Source of the DNA: Bacillus cereus | GTDB lineage: Bacteria > Bacillota > Bacilli > Bacillales > Bacillaceae_G | Direction of reading: 5' to 3' | Length of the DNA: 64,000 nucleotides | Assembly: GCF_025917685.1 (NCBI RefSeq) | Contig: NZ_CP089518.1 | Location: 535,001 to 599,000, forward strand | In this document: in pieces, positions 27,419-35,871 of the stretch | Layout of the letters: each line of letters opens with the position of its first letter | Position numbering within the stretch: position 1 is the first letter of the stretch | Notes under the pieces: generated by a model | Told to the model about the DNA's origin: nothing | What the model saw: the letters and a program-made list of their open reading frames with translations, nothing else | The model's database searches: none | Translations under genes and position numbers: made by a program

Positions 27419-28723
27419 TTATATTGGAATAATCCCAATTACAATTCCGGTAATTAGCATTACCATTGTCGTTCCAACAGCCCAAAGTAAAGTAAAGCGT
27501 TGATGTTCACCAAAATCAACTTTTGCCATACCAACTAATAAATAAGTAGAAGCAACGAGTGGGCTTAGCAAGTGAACAGGTTGCCCGAGTAATGAAGCGC
27601 GTCCCATTTCAGCTGCACTAATTCCGTAAGCAGCGGCAGCTTTTGTTAAAATAGGTAGTACACCGAAGTAAAAAGCATCATTGGACATGAAAAATGTGAA
27701 CGGCATACTGAGAAGAGCTGTAATAATTGGTAGTTGTGGTCCAAGAGCATCTGGTATAAGAGTCACTACACTTTGAGCCATTGCATCTACCATTTTTGTC
27801 CCTGATAAAATACCAGTGAAAATTCCAGCGGCAAATACGAGAGAAACAACCGCTAATACGTTTCCAGCGTGAGAAGCAATACGTTCTTTTTGTTGTTCCA
27901 AGTTTGGATAATTAATCATAACCGCAATAGCAAAAGCGACTGTAAATAAAACAGGTAACGGCATAACTTCTAGTATGAGACAGACGAGTAGGGAAACAGT
28001 TAATAAAAAGTTAATCCATAGCAGTTTCGGGCGTTTATGTATTTCTGCTTCGACTGTCGCAGCTTGCTCATCCATTGTTTTCATGTGTTTTAAATATTGT
28101 ACATCCATAATTCCTAAACGTTTTCTTTCTTTTTTTCCAAGATAGTAGGCAACGAAAACTACCCAAATTGCACCAGCAATCATTCCTGGTATAAGTGGTG
28201 TGAAGAGCTCTGATGCATCAAGTCCAAGAGCACTCATAACCCGAGCAGTTGGTCCACCCCAAGGTGTAAGATTTGTAACACCTGCCCCTAACATAACAAC
28301 CCCAGCTAATATAAGCGGATTCATCCCAAGACGTTTATATAGTGGATACATTGCGGAAACTGTAATCATATACGTTGTTGTTCCGTCACCATCTAATGAA
28401 ACGATAATAGTAAGAATAGCTGTACCAACAACAATTTTTAAAGGATCTCCTTTTACAAATTTTAAAATTTTACTAATGACAGGATCGAATAAACCGCTAT
28501 CAATCATAATTCCGAAATATAAAATGGCGAACATAAGCATAATACCAGTAGGTGCTAGCTTTTGAATTCCTTCTAACATCATAGGGCCCATATTGGCATA
28601 AAAGCCACCAATTAATGCGAATATAATTGGAACTAGTATTAATGCTACTAGTGCAGACATACGTTTCGTCATAATCAAAAACATAAAGACAAATACCATT
28701 GTAAATCCGAGTAATGCTAACAT
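27419..28723 (-). CDS. citM: Citrate-metal/proton symporter (CitMHS family)
   Basis: The 434-residue polytopic protein has about 12 membrane segments. The N-terminus MLALLGFTMVFVFMF and the motifs DGDGTTTYMI, NLTPWGGPTARVMSALG and FFMSNDAFYFGVLPIL are those of CitM-type symporters, which import divalent metal-citrate complexes with protons. AGGGGGAG precedes the ATG. A cre site lies just upstream of the start, consistent with CcpA repression; citrate induction through the convergent CitST pair is likely. Confidence 0.9.
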   Translation of the reverse strand: MLALLGFTMVFVFMFLIMTKRMSALVALILVPIIFALIGGFYANMGPMMLEGIQKLAPTGIMLMFAILYFGIMIDSGLFDPVISKILKFVKGDPLKIVVGTAILTIIVSLDGDGTTTYMITVSAMYPLYKRLGMNPLILAGVVMLGAGVTNLTPWGGPTARVMSALGLDASELFTPLIPGMIAGAIWVVFVAYYLGKKERKRLGIMDVQYLKHMKTMDEQAATVEAEIHKRPKLLWINFLLTVSLLVCLILEVMPLPVLFTVAFAIAVMINYPNLEQQKERIASHAGNVLAVVSLVFAAGIFTGILSGTKMVDAMAQSVVTLIPDALGPQLPIITALLSMPFTFFMSNDAFYFGVLPILTKAAAAYGISAAEMGRASLLGQPVHLLSPLVASTYLLVGMAKVDFGEHQRFTLLWAVGTTMVMLITGIVIGIIPI

Positions 28724-28744
28724 GTAATCTCCCCCTCTAAAAAA

Positions 28745-28758
28745 TGATTGCGCTTTCA
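28745..28758 (-). promoter_or_regulatory. cre site before citM
   Basis: On the minus strand TGAAAGCGCAATCA matches the CcpA consensus TGWAANCGNTNWCA at all but one fixed position. It lies 22 bp before the citM start. Confidence 0.75.
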
Positions 28759-28978
28759 GAATAAAATAAAAATTCAGATAAAAGGTTTTTTATTTATAAT
28801 AAAAGGTTCAATTTGAATGGTAAATAATTTGAAAAATAACATCATTAGAAGCATAATCTTTATTTTGATCATTTTGTTCACAGGGTAATTTTGAATTTTT
28901 AAAAAGATAAATGCCTTCGTACAAGAATGGTAGAATAAGATGGAAATAGCGAAGCGTGAAGTAGGGAGTAGATTTTGC

Positions 28979-29233
28979 ATGCAAACAAGAATAGAAGAAA
29001 TTTATAGTTCGTGTAAAGGAAAAGTAGAAGAGATTTTTATTAATGAATCCTCTTACGTATATGAATGGGAAAAGTTAATGATGATCCGAAAAAATGACGG
29101 TGAGATTGAAAAAGTCGCAGTAGGGATCAGTGGGAATATAAGATTAGTAAATGTAGAAGTTGGACAAAACATTGATACGGATACATTATTAGTTAAGTTA
29201 GAAGATGATTTATTAATTACTGGTTGTGAATGA
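28979..29233 (+). CDS. Small biotinyl/lipoyl-like domain protein
   Basis: The 84-residue cytoplasmic protein resembles one biotinyl-lipoyl barrel: CKGKVEEIFINESSYVYEWE, then KVAVGISGNIRLVNVEVGQ, then the closing strand TLLVKLEDDL. The modifiable Met-Lys-Met or Asp-Lys-Ala is absent, so it is probably not a carrier protein. AGTAGGGAG precedes ATG 28979 by about 10 bases; an earlier ATG at 28940 lacks a ribosome site. It is a single gene with its own terminator. Confidence 0.65.
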   Translation: MQTRIEEIYSSCKGKVEEIFINESSYVYEWEKLMMIRKNDGEIEKVAVGISGNIRLVNVEVGQNIDTDTLLVKLEDDLLITGCE

Positions 29234-29234
29234 T

Positions 29235-29270
29235 GAGAGATGTGTAGAAGTAACTGCACATCTCTTTTTT
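29235..29270 (+). terminator. Terminator
   Basis: AGAGATGTG pairs with CACATCTCT around a 12-nt loop, followed by six T. Confidence 0.82.
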
Positions 29271-29421
29271 GTTCCATATATTACAAAAAGAACATTGTTT
29301 TTTCACAAATCTCACACAGTTTCTTGATATTCTTCTAGTTGAGTATAAATGTAACGAAGAGATTTTTTAGAATAATGTATTCTCGTTGAGGGGGATTATA
29401 TTTTTTAGGGAGGAAATAGGG

Positions 29422-29925
29422 ATGAGAGTAAAGTATGCTGCACTTGCTATATGTTTATGCTTCGTGTTTACAGTAGTAGGGTGTGGAAAAAAGGAAATAG
29501 AAGCTGTTGCAGTTGATGAGAAAAATGATAAGTGTGATATTTGTCAAATAGGGGTAATGGATAATCAATTCGCAACAGAAATTATTTTGGAGAATGGAAA
29601 GGCGTTAAAGTTTGATGATATCGGTTGTATGTATAAATGGATGGAGATCAATTCAGGTGAAAAGACGAAAGAAAAATTTGTTCGAGATTATGATTCGAAA
29701 GATTGGGTTTCGTTAGAAGATGCTACTTACGTATATGATAAAACAATAACGACACCGATGGCTTATAATGTCATTTCATTTAAAAATAAAAAAAATGCAG
29801 AGAGTTTTGTATCTAACTATAAGGGGAAAGTTCTTTCATATAAAGAGCTATCAGAGCATAAATGGGAAATGAATAAAGAGATGATGGGGAAATCGAAAAC
29901 AGGGAATCACGGTGGGCATCATTAA
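29422..29925 (+). CDS. NosL-like copper-binding lipoprotein
   Basis: The 167-residue lipoprotein has a signal peptide with lipobox TVVGC. Its body resembles NosL: CDICQIGVMDN, followed by FDDIGCMYKWM, with Cys and Met residues that could bind Cu(I). The tail ends in NHGGHH, a further metal-binding patch. NosL proteins deliver copper, classically to nitrous oxide reductase; no nos genes are here, so a general copper-handling role outside the membrane is more likely. GGGAGG precedes ATG 29422. It is a single gene. Confidence 0.8.
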   Translation: MRVKYAALAICLCFVFTVVGCGKKEIEAVAVDEKNDKCDICQIGVMDNQFATEIILENGKALKFDDIGCMYKWMEINSGEKTKEKFVRDYDSKDWVSLEDATYVYDKTITTPMAYNVISFKNKKNAESFVSNYKGKVLSYKELSEHKWEMNKEMMGKSKTGNHGGHH

Positions 29926-29930
29926 TAATA

Positions 29931-29959
29931 AAAAAAGACAACTATATAGTTGTCTTTTT
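29931..29959 (+). terminator. Terminator after the NosL-like gene
   Basis: AAAAAGACAACTA pairs with TAGTTGTCTTTTT almost without a loop. Confidence 0.85.
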
Positions 29960-30045
29960 CTATTATTGCTCAGGTGCAAATATAGAAAAGGTGTAAAATT
30001 TTTAGAAGAACGGTTACAATGGAATGTAGTAACCTAAAGCAATCA

Positions 30046-30202
30046 TTTATCCCTCTATTGGTGGGCAGTAAGACCCTGTCTCAAAATGCTGCGAAAGCAA
30101 AGGAGTTAGGTGGGGATCAACTGCCCGTAAAAGCCCGATTGGTGTGGGCTAATAATCAGTGGGGGATGAACAAAACCCCCACTGATTAAAGTTTCACTTT
30201 AT
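30046..30202 (+). mobile_element. bcr1-like dispersed repeat, full length
   Basis: The 157-bp element is flanked by TTTAT on both sides. It begins TTTATCCCTCTATTGG, contains GGGCAGTAAGAC, a strong hairpin (CAGTGGGGG with CCCCCACTG, 30157-30185), and ends AAAGTTTCACTTTAT. Related elements lie at 53774 and 55203-55335. Length, TTTAT flanks and hairpins agree with what I recall of bcr1, a mobile repeat specific to the B. cereus group. The rest of the gap 29960-30441 holds nothing else that I recognise. Confidence 0.75.
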
Positions 30203-30441
30203 GTACTTTTTAGAAATGTATACAAATGCGGTAAAAACGTGCTAAACTAATTGCTTCATAATGTTAATGATGAGGCCATCAGGCGTATCATTCCAATAGG
30301 TTGAGAAACATAGTATAAGTTTAAGATAATCCGATTAAAGAAGGAATCTAAAGGGCTTATGGATAAATGTACTCAAGAAGAGTTATTGTATGTGATGGAG
30401 GAATGGTTAAGAAAACATTATCTTTCATAGGAGCTGTAGTT

Positions 30442-31239
30442 GTGAGAAAACAAAAAATTTTATTATGTATGTTATTAGGACTTTTAATGACGGTAGTGGC
30501 TTGCGATAAGCAAGAAGAACCAGAATCGAAACCGGTTCATGTGAAAAACGAAAAGAAAAAGGAAAAGCATAAAGAACAAGAAGAAGTTAAAGAAGAAAAA
30601 AGTATAAATTTAATGGACAAACAGTTGTTACTTTCAGCGACTCTTGGAGACACAGAGACAGCTATGAAGTTGATTCAGGATGGAGCGAATATAAACGTAG
30701 AAGGTGACAACGGAGAAACGCCTGTCCTTGCAGCAACGTATCAAAATCATGTAGAGACAGTTAAAGCATTAATTGGTGCAGGTGCTAATATTGAAAGTAA
30801 AGATGAGAAACAAAGTAATCCATTTCTTTATGCAAGTAGAGAAGGATATACAGACATTGTAAAGCTACTAATTAATGCAGGGGTTAATACAAAAGAGACT
30901 ACTAAATCAGGCGGAACAGCACTCATTTCAGCATCTGAACGTGGCCATGTAGAGGTCGTAAAAGAATTATTAGAGCATACAGATATTGATGTGAATTATA
31001 GAAATGCTCGTGGTGGAACAGCTTTAGTAGAAGCAATCGTATTAGGAAATGGTAGTGAAAATCATAAGAAAGTAATTCAAATGCTTATTGACCACGGGGC
31101 AGATGTAAATATGGCCAATAAGGAAAATATTACGCCGCTGCAATGTGCTGAAAAAAGAGGTTTTAAAGATATTGCGAATATGTTGAGGATGGCTGGAGCG
31201 AATGAAGTAGTACAGCCGCAACCACAACTGGTGGAATAA
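30442..31239 (+). CDS. Ankyrin-repeat lipoprotein
   Basis: Starting at GTG 30442 (8 bases after AGGAG) the protein has 265 residues: a signal peptide with lipobox VVAC (Cys about 22), a Lys/Glu-rich linker (about 25-58), and five ankyrin repeats (about 60-255). Typical repeat segments are GETPVLAATYQNHVETVKAL, GGTALISASERGHVEVVKEL and NITPLQCAEKRGFKDIANML. An earlier in-frame ATG would hide the signal peptide behind 25 residues. Ankyrin repeats bind proteins; the partner outside the membrane is unknown. It is monocistronic. Confidence 0.82.
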   Translation: MRKQKILLCMLLGLLMTVVACDKQEEPESKPVHVKNEKKKEKHKEQEEVKEEKSINLMDKQLLLSATLGDTETAMKLIQDGANINVEGDNGETPVLAATYQNHVETVKALIGAGANIESKDEKQSNPFLYASREGYTDIVKLLINAGVNTKETTKSGGTALISASERGHVEVVKELLEHTDIDVNYRNARGGTALVEAIVLGNGSENHKKVIQMLIDHGADVNMANKENITPLQCAEKRGFKDIANMLRMAGANEVVQPQPQLVE

Positions 31240-31265
31240 CAAGCTGAAAAAATAAAAAGTACGAA

Positions 31266-31345
31266 ATAATCCCATTTAGATAGACAGAATGAAGAAATCA
31301 GTTAGTATGATGGATTCAGTAATGTGTATTTGAATGGGATTTTTG
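31266..31345 (+). terminator. Long imperfect hairpin after the ankyrin gene
   Basis: AATCCCATT and AATGGGATT bracket about 60 bases, followed by TTTTGTTTT. It is a possible terminator; the long loop makes it uncertain. Confidence 0.4.
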
Positions 31346-31454
31346 TTTTGAAAAAATTATTTAAAAAGAGGAATAGATAAGGAATTCTTATGTACGTATT
31401 CTATAAAGCTTTGCTAGATGGTATTTATATACATAGTAACTAAGGAGGCTACAA

Positions 31455-32135
31455 ATGAAATTTTCAGAACTTGAGTTAATGGCAATTCAAGCAGAGGTTT
31501 TATTTGTTCATAATCAAGTAGGAAGAATAAAGTGTGTAAATGAAAATGGAGATCTGAAAGCACCACGTTTTTTTCTTAGCAGAACTCGTGAAGGGAATAT
31601 AACGAGATATCATTATAACCTGGATAGTGAAATGATAAGTAAGATTGAGAAATTAATTCGAGAACACTCAAATCACATAGAGATAGCGAAGGTCATTAAA
31701 GTATTAAATGAAGAGAGAACGGTGGAGAATATTTGGATGGGTCCTGCTTTCATGTTCCCTAATAATTTACATAAGCCAACTAGAACAATACAAATAATAG
31801 AGAAGAATAAAGAGCTTTTGCGAGAAAATTTTCCTAATTTAATAGAGCAGATGGAATGGAGGCAACCTTATTTTGCAATTGTAAAAAATGAAAAGGTAGT
31901 TTCTATATGTTGCAGTGCAAGAAGTACTCCCGCAGCTGCTGAGGCAAGTGTGGAAACTTTAAAAGAGTTCCAAGGAAATGGATACGGTGCTGATGTTGTT
32001 ACAGCTTGGGCAATATCAATACAAGAGGAAAACCGCATTCCGCTTTATAGTACTTCTTGGGATAACTGTGCCTCGCAAGCAGTGGCGAGAAAACTAAAAC
32101 TCATTAACTATGGAATGAATTTGCATATCGATTGA
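31455..32135 (+). CDS. GNAT-family N-acetyltransferase
   Basis: The 226-residue protein carries a GNAT domain in its C-terminal half: YFAIVKNEKVVSICCSA, then ASVETLKEFQGNGYGADVV, where Q-x-N-G-Y-G is the acetyl-CoA-binding loop, then PLYSTSWDNCASQAVARKLK. The N-terminal half is family-specific and probably binds the acceptor, which I cannot name. AAGGAGG precedes the ATG by 7 bases. It is monocistronic. Confidence 0.78.
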   Translation: MKFSELELMAIQAEVLFVHNQVGRIKCVNENGDLKAPRFFLSRTREGNITRYHYNLDSEMISKIEKLIREHSNHIEIAKVIKVLNEERTVENIWMGPAFMFPNNLHKPTRTIQIIEKNKELLRENFPNLIEQMEWRQPYFAIVKNEKVVSICCSARSTPAAAEASVETLKEFQGNGYGADVVTAWAISIQEENRIPLYSTSWDNCASQAVARKLKLINYGMNLHID

Positions 32136-32208
32136 ATTTTAAACATTGCTGTGTTCTGTTGAAGTTTATTCGTATATTTAGATTATTGTAAAAGGAATAT
32201 GTTGAATA

Positions 32209-32236
32209 TTAACATTCGGTTAACACCTAATTAACA
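32209..32236 (+). promoter_or_regulatory. Pho box: three TTAACA hexamers in 11-bp register
   Basis: TTAACA occurs at 32209, 32220 and 32231, separated by exactly 5 bp each. This is the B. subtilis-type PhoP binding array (TT(A/T/C)ACA-like hexamers, 5-bp spacers). A weaker fourth unit, TCAAAA, is in register at 32242. A -10-like TATAGT lies at 32268-32273. It precedes the glycerol-phosphate-type operon. Confidence 0.78.
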
Positions 32237-32289
32237 ATTTATCAAAACTGACTTAATAAATGCGTAATATAGTAAAGGTAACAAAATAA

Positions 32290-32408
32290 CTAGGGTAGAG
32301 AACATTTGAGAACACCCGCTTACATATAACGTGCCACTTTCTTAAGTGTGCTCTATTCCCTAGAGTTCAAATAAGGAGAAAGGTGTTCTATGTAAGTAGG
32401 TGTTTTTA
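32290..32408 (+). promoter_or_regulatory. Structured leader, candidate attenuator of the GlpP-ABC operon
   Basis: CTAGGGTAGAG (32290-32300) pairs with CTCTATTCCCTAG (32351-32363) around an inner CACTT/AAGTG hairpin. Within it, AGAACACCCGCTTACAT (32309-32325) can pair either with GGTGTTCT (32382-32389) or with ATGTAAGTAGGTGTT (32390-32404), which runs into TTTTT. These pairings exclude each other or form a pseudoknot, as in a switch ending in a terminator. The next gene is a GlpP-family antiterminator, so GlpP may bind here. Confidence 0.5.
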
Positions 32409-32442
32409 GTTTGGATAAAAATAGAAAAGCTAGGTGGAATCA

Positions 32443-33009
32443 ATGTTTAAAGAACCTTATATTGCGATGATAAAGGATTGGAAAGGGTATAAAACATACA
32501 AAAAATTACCGAAAACAGTTTTTCTTATGACTGGTTCAATGCTGGAGTTACCAGAGCGTGTATATGAATTACAGAAACATGGACATGATGTATTTCTTCA
32601 TTGTGATTTTATACAAGGATTAAATACGAACACAGAGGAAGCACTTTTATATATTCAAGATGTTATCGGAGCACAAGGTATTATTTCGACAAAGGGATCG
32701 ACAATTCGAAATGCCAATAAAATTGGATTGAAAACGATTCAACGTATTTTTATCGTTGATACTTTATCTCTTACAAAATCAATTGAAAATTGTAAAACGA
32801 CTAAACCGAATGCAGTAGAGATTATGCCTGGTATTATGCCTTCTATCATTAAACAGCTAGCAGAGGAAATAGAATTTCCTATTATTGCAGGCGGACTAAT
32901 TCAAACGAGAGAAGACGCGGAAATTGCAATTCGTGCAGGAGCAAGTGCAATTTCAACGAGTCATTATGAAGTGTGGATACAAGAAGAAAAAAGGAGTGCA
33001 ACCTTGTGA
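32443..33009 (+). CDS. glpP: GlpP-family antiterminator
   Basis: The 188-residue TIM-barrel-like protein matches GlpP: TVFLMTGSMLELPERVYELQ, HCDFIQGLNTNTEEALLYI, STKGSTIRNANKIGLKTIQR, and AVEIMPGIMPSIIKQLA with GGLIQTREDAEIAIRAGA. In B. subtilis GlpP with glycerol-3-phosphate binds leader mRNA and prevents termination. AGGTGG lies five bases before ATG 32443; the upstream GTG has no such site. It is the first gene of a five-gene operon and overlaps ugpC by four bases (GTGA), implying coupled translation. The structured leader is the obvious candidate target. Confidence 0.88.
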   Translation: MFKEPYIAMIKDWKGYKTYKKLPKTVFLMTGSMLELPERVYELQKHGHDVFLHCDFIQGLNTNTEEALLYIQDVIGAQGIISTKGSTIRNANKIGLKTIQRIFIVDTLSLTKSIENCKTTKPNAVEIMPGIMPSIIKQLAEEIEFPIIAGGLIQTREDAEIAIRAGASAISTSHYEVWIQEEKRSATL

Positions 33010-34100
33010 TTGAATTGAAAAATGTTTCAAAGGTATATAAAAATGCGGAAGAGACAGCGGTTAAAGGTGTATCGGTTCAAATTAAGAGGGGAGAATTTTT
33101 TGTTTTAGTTGGCCCTTCGGGATGTGGAAAAAGTACATTATTACGAATGATTGCTGGCTTAGAAGAAATTTCTTCGGGGAATTTAATTATTAATGAACGT
33201 GTTGCAAATGATTTGGAGCCGAAAGACCGTAATCTATCAATGGTATTTCAAAATTATGCATTATATCCACACTTATCTGTAGAAGAAAATATTTTATTTG
33301 GGCTTAAGGTAAGAAAAATACAAAAAGAAGAGCGGCAAAAACGATTAATAGAAGCTGTTGAAATGGTAGGACTGAAAGAGTATGTGAAAATGAAACCGGG
33401 GCAATTATCAGGTGGACAAAGACAGCGTGTTGCGCTTGCTAGGGCGATTGTGAGTCAAGCACCGATTTGTTTAATGGATGAACCACTTTCGAATTTAGAT
33501 GCGAAATTACGTGCGCAAATGAGGATTGAAATTAGAGAAATTCAGCAACGATTAGGAATTACGATGATTTACGTTACTCACGATCAAATAGAAGCAATGA
33601 CTATGGGAGATCGTATCATGGTTTTAAATAAAGGAAGTATACAACAAGTTGGAACACCGCTTGATATATATAACGAACCAGCAAACGAATTTGTTGCGAG
33701 TTTTATAGGTTCTCCTTCTATGAATATAAATGATGGAGAGGTGGATAAAGAAAAAGGGGTATTACATATAGGGCAATTGCAAATTCCATTATCTATTGGA
33801 CAGTTAAAGCGATTACAAGAAGGAACAATTCGAATAGGCATGCGTCCTGAGCATATTGCATTGTCTGAGGAAGGACAAGAAGTTACGCTACAATCTATAG
33901 AAGTATTAGGAAATGAATCTATATTAAACTTTGCGGTAAATGGTGCAACTTGGAGTGCGAAAGTTATCGGGCAGTTACTTCTGAACAAAGGTGACAAAGT
34001 AAAATTATTATTCTCGCAAGATAAACTATGCTTCTTTCATCATGATACGAATGAACGATTAAAAGTGGTAGAAGAAGAGTTGAAAGTGGTGGCGAAATAA
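33006..34100 (+). CDS. ugpC: ABC transporter ATP-binding protein (UgpC type)
   Basis: The 364-residue ATPase has Walker A GPSGCGKST, Q-loop VFQNYALYPHL, signature LSGGQRQRVALARA, Walker B CLMDEP, the switch His in THDQIEA, and a C-terminal TOBE region (about 240-364). This is the MalK/UgpC class that energises carbohydrate importers. The GTG start overlaps the glpP stop, with AAGGAG 9 bases before. It powers the two permeases encoded next; the substrate, glycerol-3-phosphate or its diesters, is inferred from glpP and the Pho box. Confidence 0.9.
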   Translation: MIELKNVSKVYKNAEETAVKGVSVQIKRGEFFVLVGPSGCGKSTLLRMIAGLEEISSGNLIINERVANDLEPKDRNLSMVFQNYALYPHLSVEENILFGLKVRKIQKEERQKRLIEAVEMVGLKEYVKMKPGQLSGGQRQRVALARAIVSQAPICLMDEPLSNLDAKLRAQMRIEIREIQQRLGITMIYVTHDQIEAMTMGDRIMVLNKGSIQQVGTPLDIYNEPANEFVASFIGSPSMNINDGEVDKEKGVLHIGQLQIPLSIGQLKRLQEGTIRIGMRPEHIALSEEGQEVTLQSIEVLGNESILNFAVNGATWSAKVIGQLLLNKGDKVKLLFSQDKLCFFHHDTNERLKVVEEELKVVAK

Positions 34101-35032
34101 TGATTGAAGTAAGTAAGTTACCAGCTCAAACAAAAGTGTCAAACAAGAAAAATTTATGGGGCAGAACGAAAGATTTAAGAATAGGATTATTGTTTTTGGC
34201 GCCATCTATTTTACTATTTTCGATTTTTCTTTTCTATCCATTGTTTAGGACGATTTACTATAGCTTTTATTTAACAGATATACATGGAGAAGCTAATCTT
34301 TTCGTTGGCTTAGAAAATTATCAATATTTATTTTCTGATCCTGCTTTCTACAAAAGTATAAAGTCAACTTTACTATTTGTTTTATATACAGTGCCTACGA
34401 GTATTATATTTGCTTTGTTTCTTGCATTGATTGCAAATGGCAAGGTAAGAGGTATTGGGTTATTTCGAGTCCTGTTTTCTTCAACGATGGGAATATCAGT
34501 AGCTGCTAGTGCAGTGATTTGGCTATTTTTATTTCATCCAAGTGTAGGATTATTTAATAATATATTAGCCTCTATGAATCTTCCTGCAATCGCATGGTTA
34601 ACGAGTCCGGACTGGGCACTGTTTTCTGTATCGGTTACAACGATCTGGGTGAATACAGGATTTGCATTTTTAGTTATATTAGGTGGTTTACAAAATATTG
34701 ATACGTCTTTATATGAGAGTGCATCTATAGATGGTGCTAGCTATTTATATAAGCTCCGTCGCGTGACATTACCGATGCTATCACCAACTCTATTTTTTAT
34801 CGTGACAGTAACGTTAATTAGTGCGTTCCAAAGCTTTGGACAAATTGATATTTTAACGCATGGTGGACCGAATGATGCAACGAATTTAATTGTGTACTCG
34901 ATTTATAAAGAAGCATTTGTGAATCATCAATTTGGAACAGCAAGTGCACAAGCGATGGTATTATTCGTTTTCATTTTTATTGCTACATTGATTCAATTCA
35001 AGTTTGCTGAGAGAAAGGTGCATTATAAATGA
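34100..35032 (+). CDS. ugpA: ABC transporter permease (UgpA type)
   Basis: The 310-residue inner-membrane permease has six predicted membrane segments and the MalF/UgpA-class EAA loop (ESASIDGASYLYKLRRVTLP, about 212-231) that contacts the ATPase. The N-terminal 30 residues are cytoplasmic. It starts at the overlapping TAATG of ugpC, and its own stop overlaps ugpE by four bases. Confidence 0.88.
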   Translation: MIEVSKLPAQTKVSNKKNLWGRTKDLRIGLLFLAPSILLFSIFLFYPLFRTIYYSFYLTDIHGEANLFVGLENYQYLFSDPAFYKSIKSTLLFVLYTVPTSIIFALFLALIANGKVRGIGLFRVLFSSTMGISVAASAVIWLFLFHPSVGLFNNILASMNLPAIAWLTSPDWALFSVSVTTIWVNTGFAFLVILGGLQNIDTSLYESASIDGASYLYKLRRVTLPMLSPTLFFIVTVTLISAFQSFGQIDILTHGGPNDATNLIVYSIYKEAFVNHQFGTASAQAMVLFVFIFIATLIQFKFAERKVHYK

Positions 35033-35850
35033 TCGTTAAACAGTGGAAACAAAATTTCCTATTATACATGCTGCTCATTATTAGTGCAGTAATGGTGTTT
35101 TTTCCTGTACTCTATGCGTTTTTAATAAGCTTTATGACACCAGATGATATTCAAATGAGAAGGTTATTTCCGACCCAATTTACTTTCGATAATTTTATTA
35201 ATATCTTTCAAAAAGTACCGCTTTTTACATACTTGTACAACAGTTTAATTGTATCAACGATTGTTATGATTGGACAACTTATCGTATCCAGTTTAGCAGC
35301 TTATGCTTTTGTTTTTCTTCAGTTTAAAGGGAGAAACGTAATTTTCTTCCTGTTTATTTCAACGATGCTTATTCCGTGGGAAGCAACGATGGTACCGAAC
35401 TTTTTAACGATTCAAAGCTTTGGTTGGATCAATAGCTTTGCTGGGATGACAGTGCCATTTTTTGCAACAGCTTTCGGTATTTTCTTACTACGTCAACATT
35501 TTATGACACTTCCGAATGAACTGAAAGAAGCTGCTTTTATTGAAGGGATTGGAAATGTAAGGTTTTTATTCAGCGTTGTAATTCCGTATTGTAAAACGAG
35601 TTTTATTACGCTTGGAGTATATAGCTTTTTAACAACATGGAATATGTATTTATGGCCACTTTTAGTGACCACTGATGAAAAAGTAAGAACGGTTCAAATT
35701 GGTGTGAAGCAGCTTCAGTCACAAGAAGTTGCAACTGATTGGGGAAGCGTAATGGCTGGTGTTACGGTTATCGTTATTCCAACATTGATTTTACTATTTT
35801 TAGGACAAAAACAATTACAACAAGGATTAACAAAAGGTGCAATTAAATAA
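35029..35850 (+). CDS. ugpE: ABC transporter permease (UgpE type)
   Basis: The 273-residue MalG/UgpE-class permease has six membrane segments and the EAA loop ELKEAAFIEGIGNVRFLFSV (about 164-183). The ATGA overlap with ugpA indicates coupled translation. With ugpA it forms the translocation pore of the importer. Confidence 0.88.
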   Translation: MIVKQWKQNFLLYMLLIISAVMVFFPVLYAFLISFMTPDDIQMRRLFPTQFTFDNFINIFQKVPLFTYLYNSLIVSTIVMIGQLIVSSLAAYAFVFLQFKGRNVIFFLFISTMLIPWEATMVPNFLTIQSFGWINSFAGMTVPFFATAFGIFLLRQHFMTLPNELKEAAFIEGIGNVRFLFSVVIPYCKTSFITLGVYSFLTTWNMYLWPLLVTTDEKVRTVQIGVKQLQSQEVATDWGSVMAGVTVIVIPTLILLFLGQKQLQQGLTKGAIK

Positions 35851-35871
35851 CTAAGAGAAGGTGAGCTTAAA

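Noticed and set aside
28774..28980. 68-residue minus-strand frame between citM and the lipoyl-like gene
   Set aside because: AT-rich sequence, no ribosome site at its start, and it overlaps the start region of the opposite gene.
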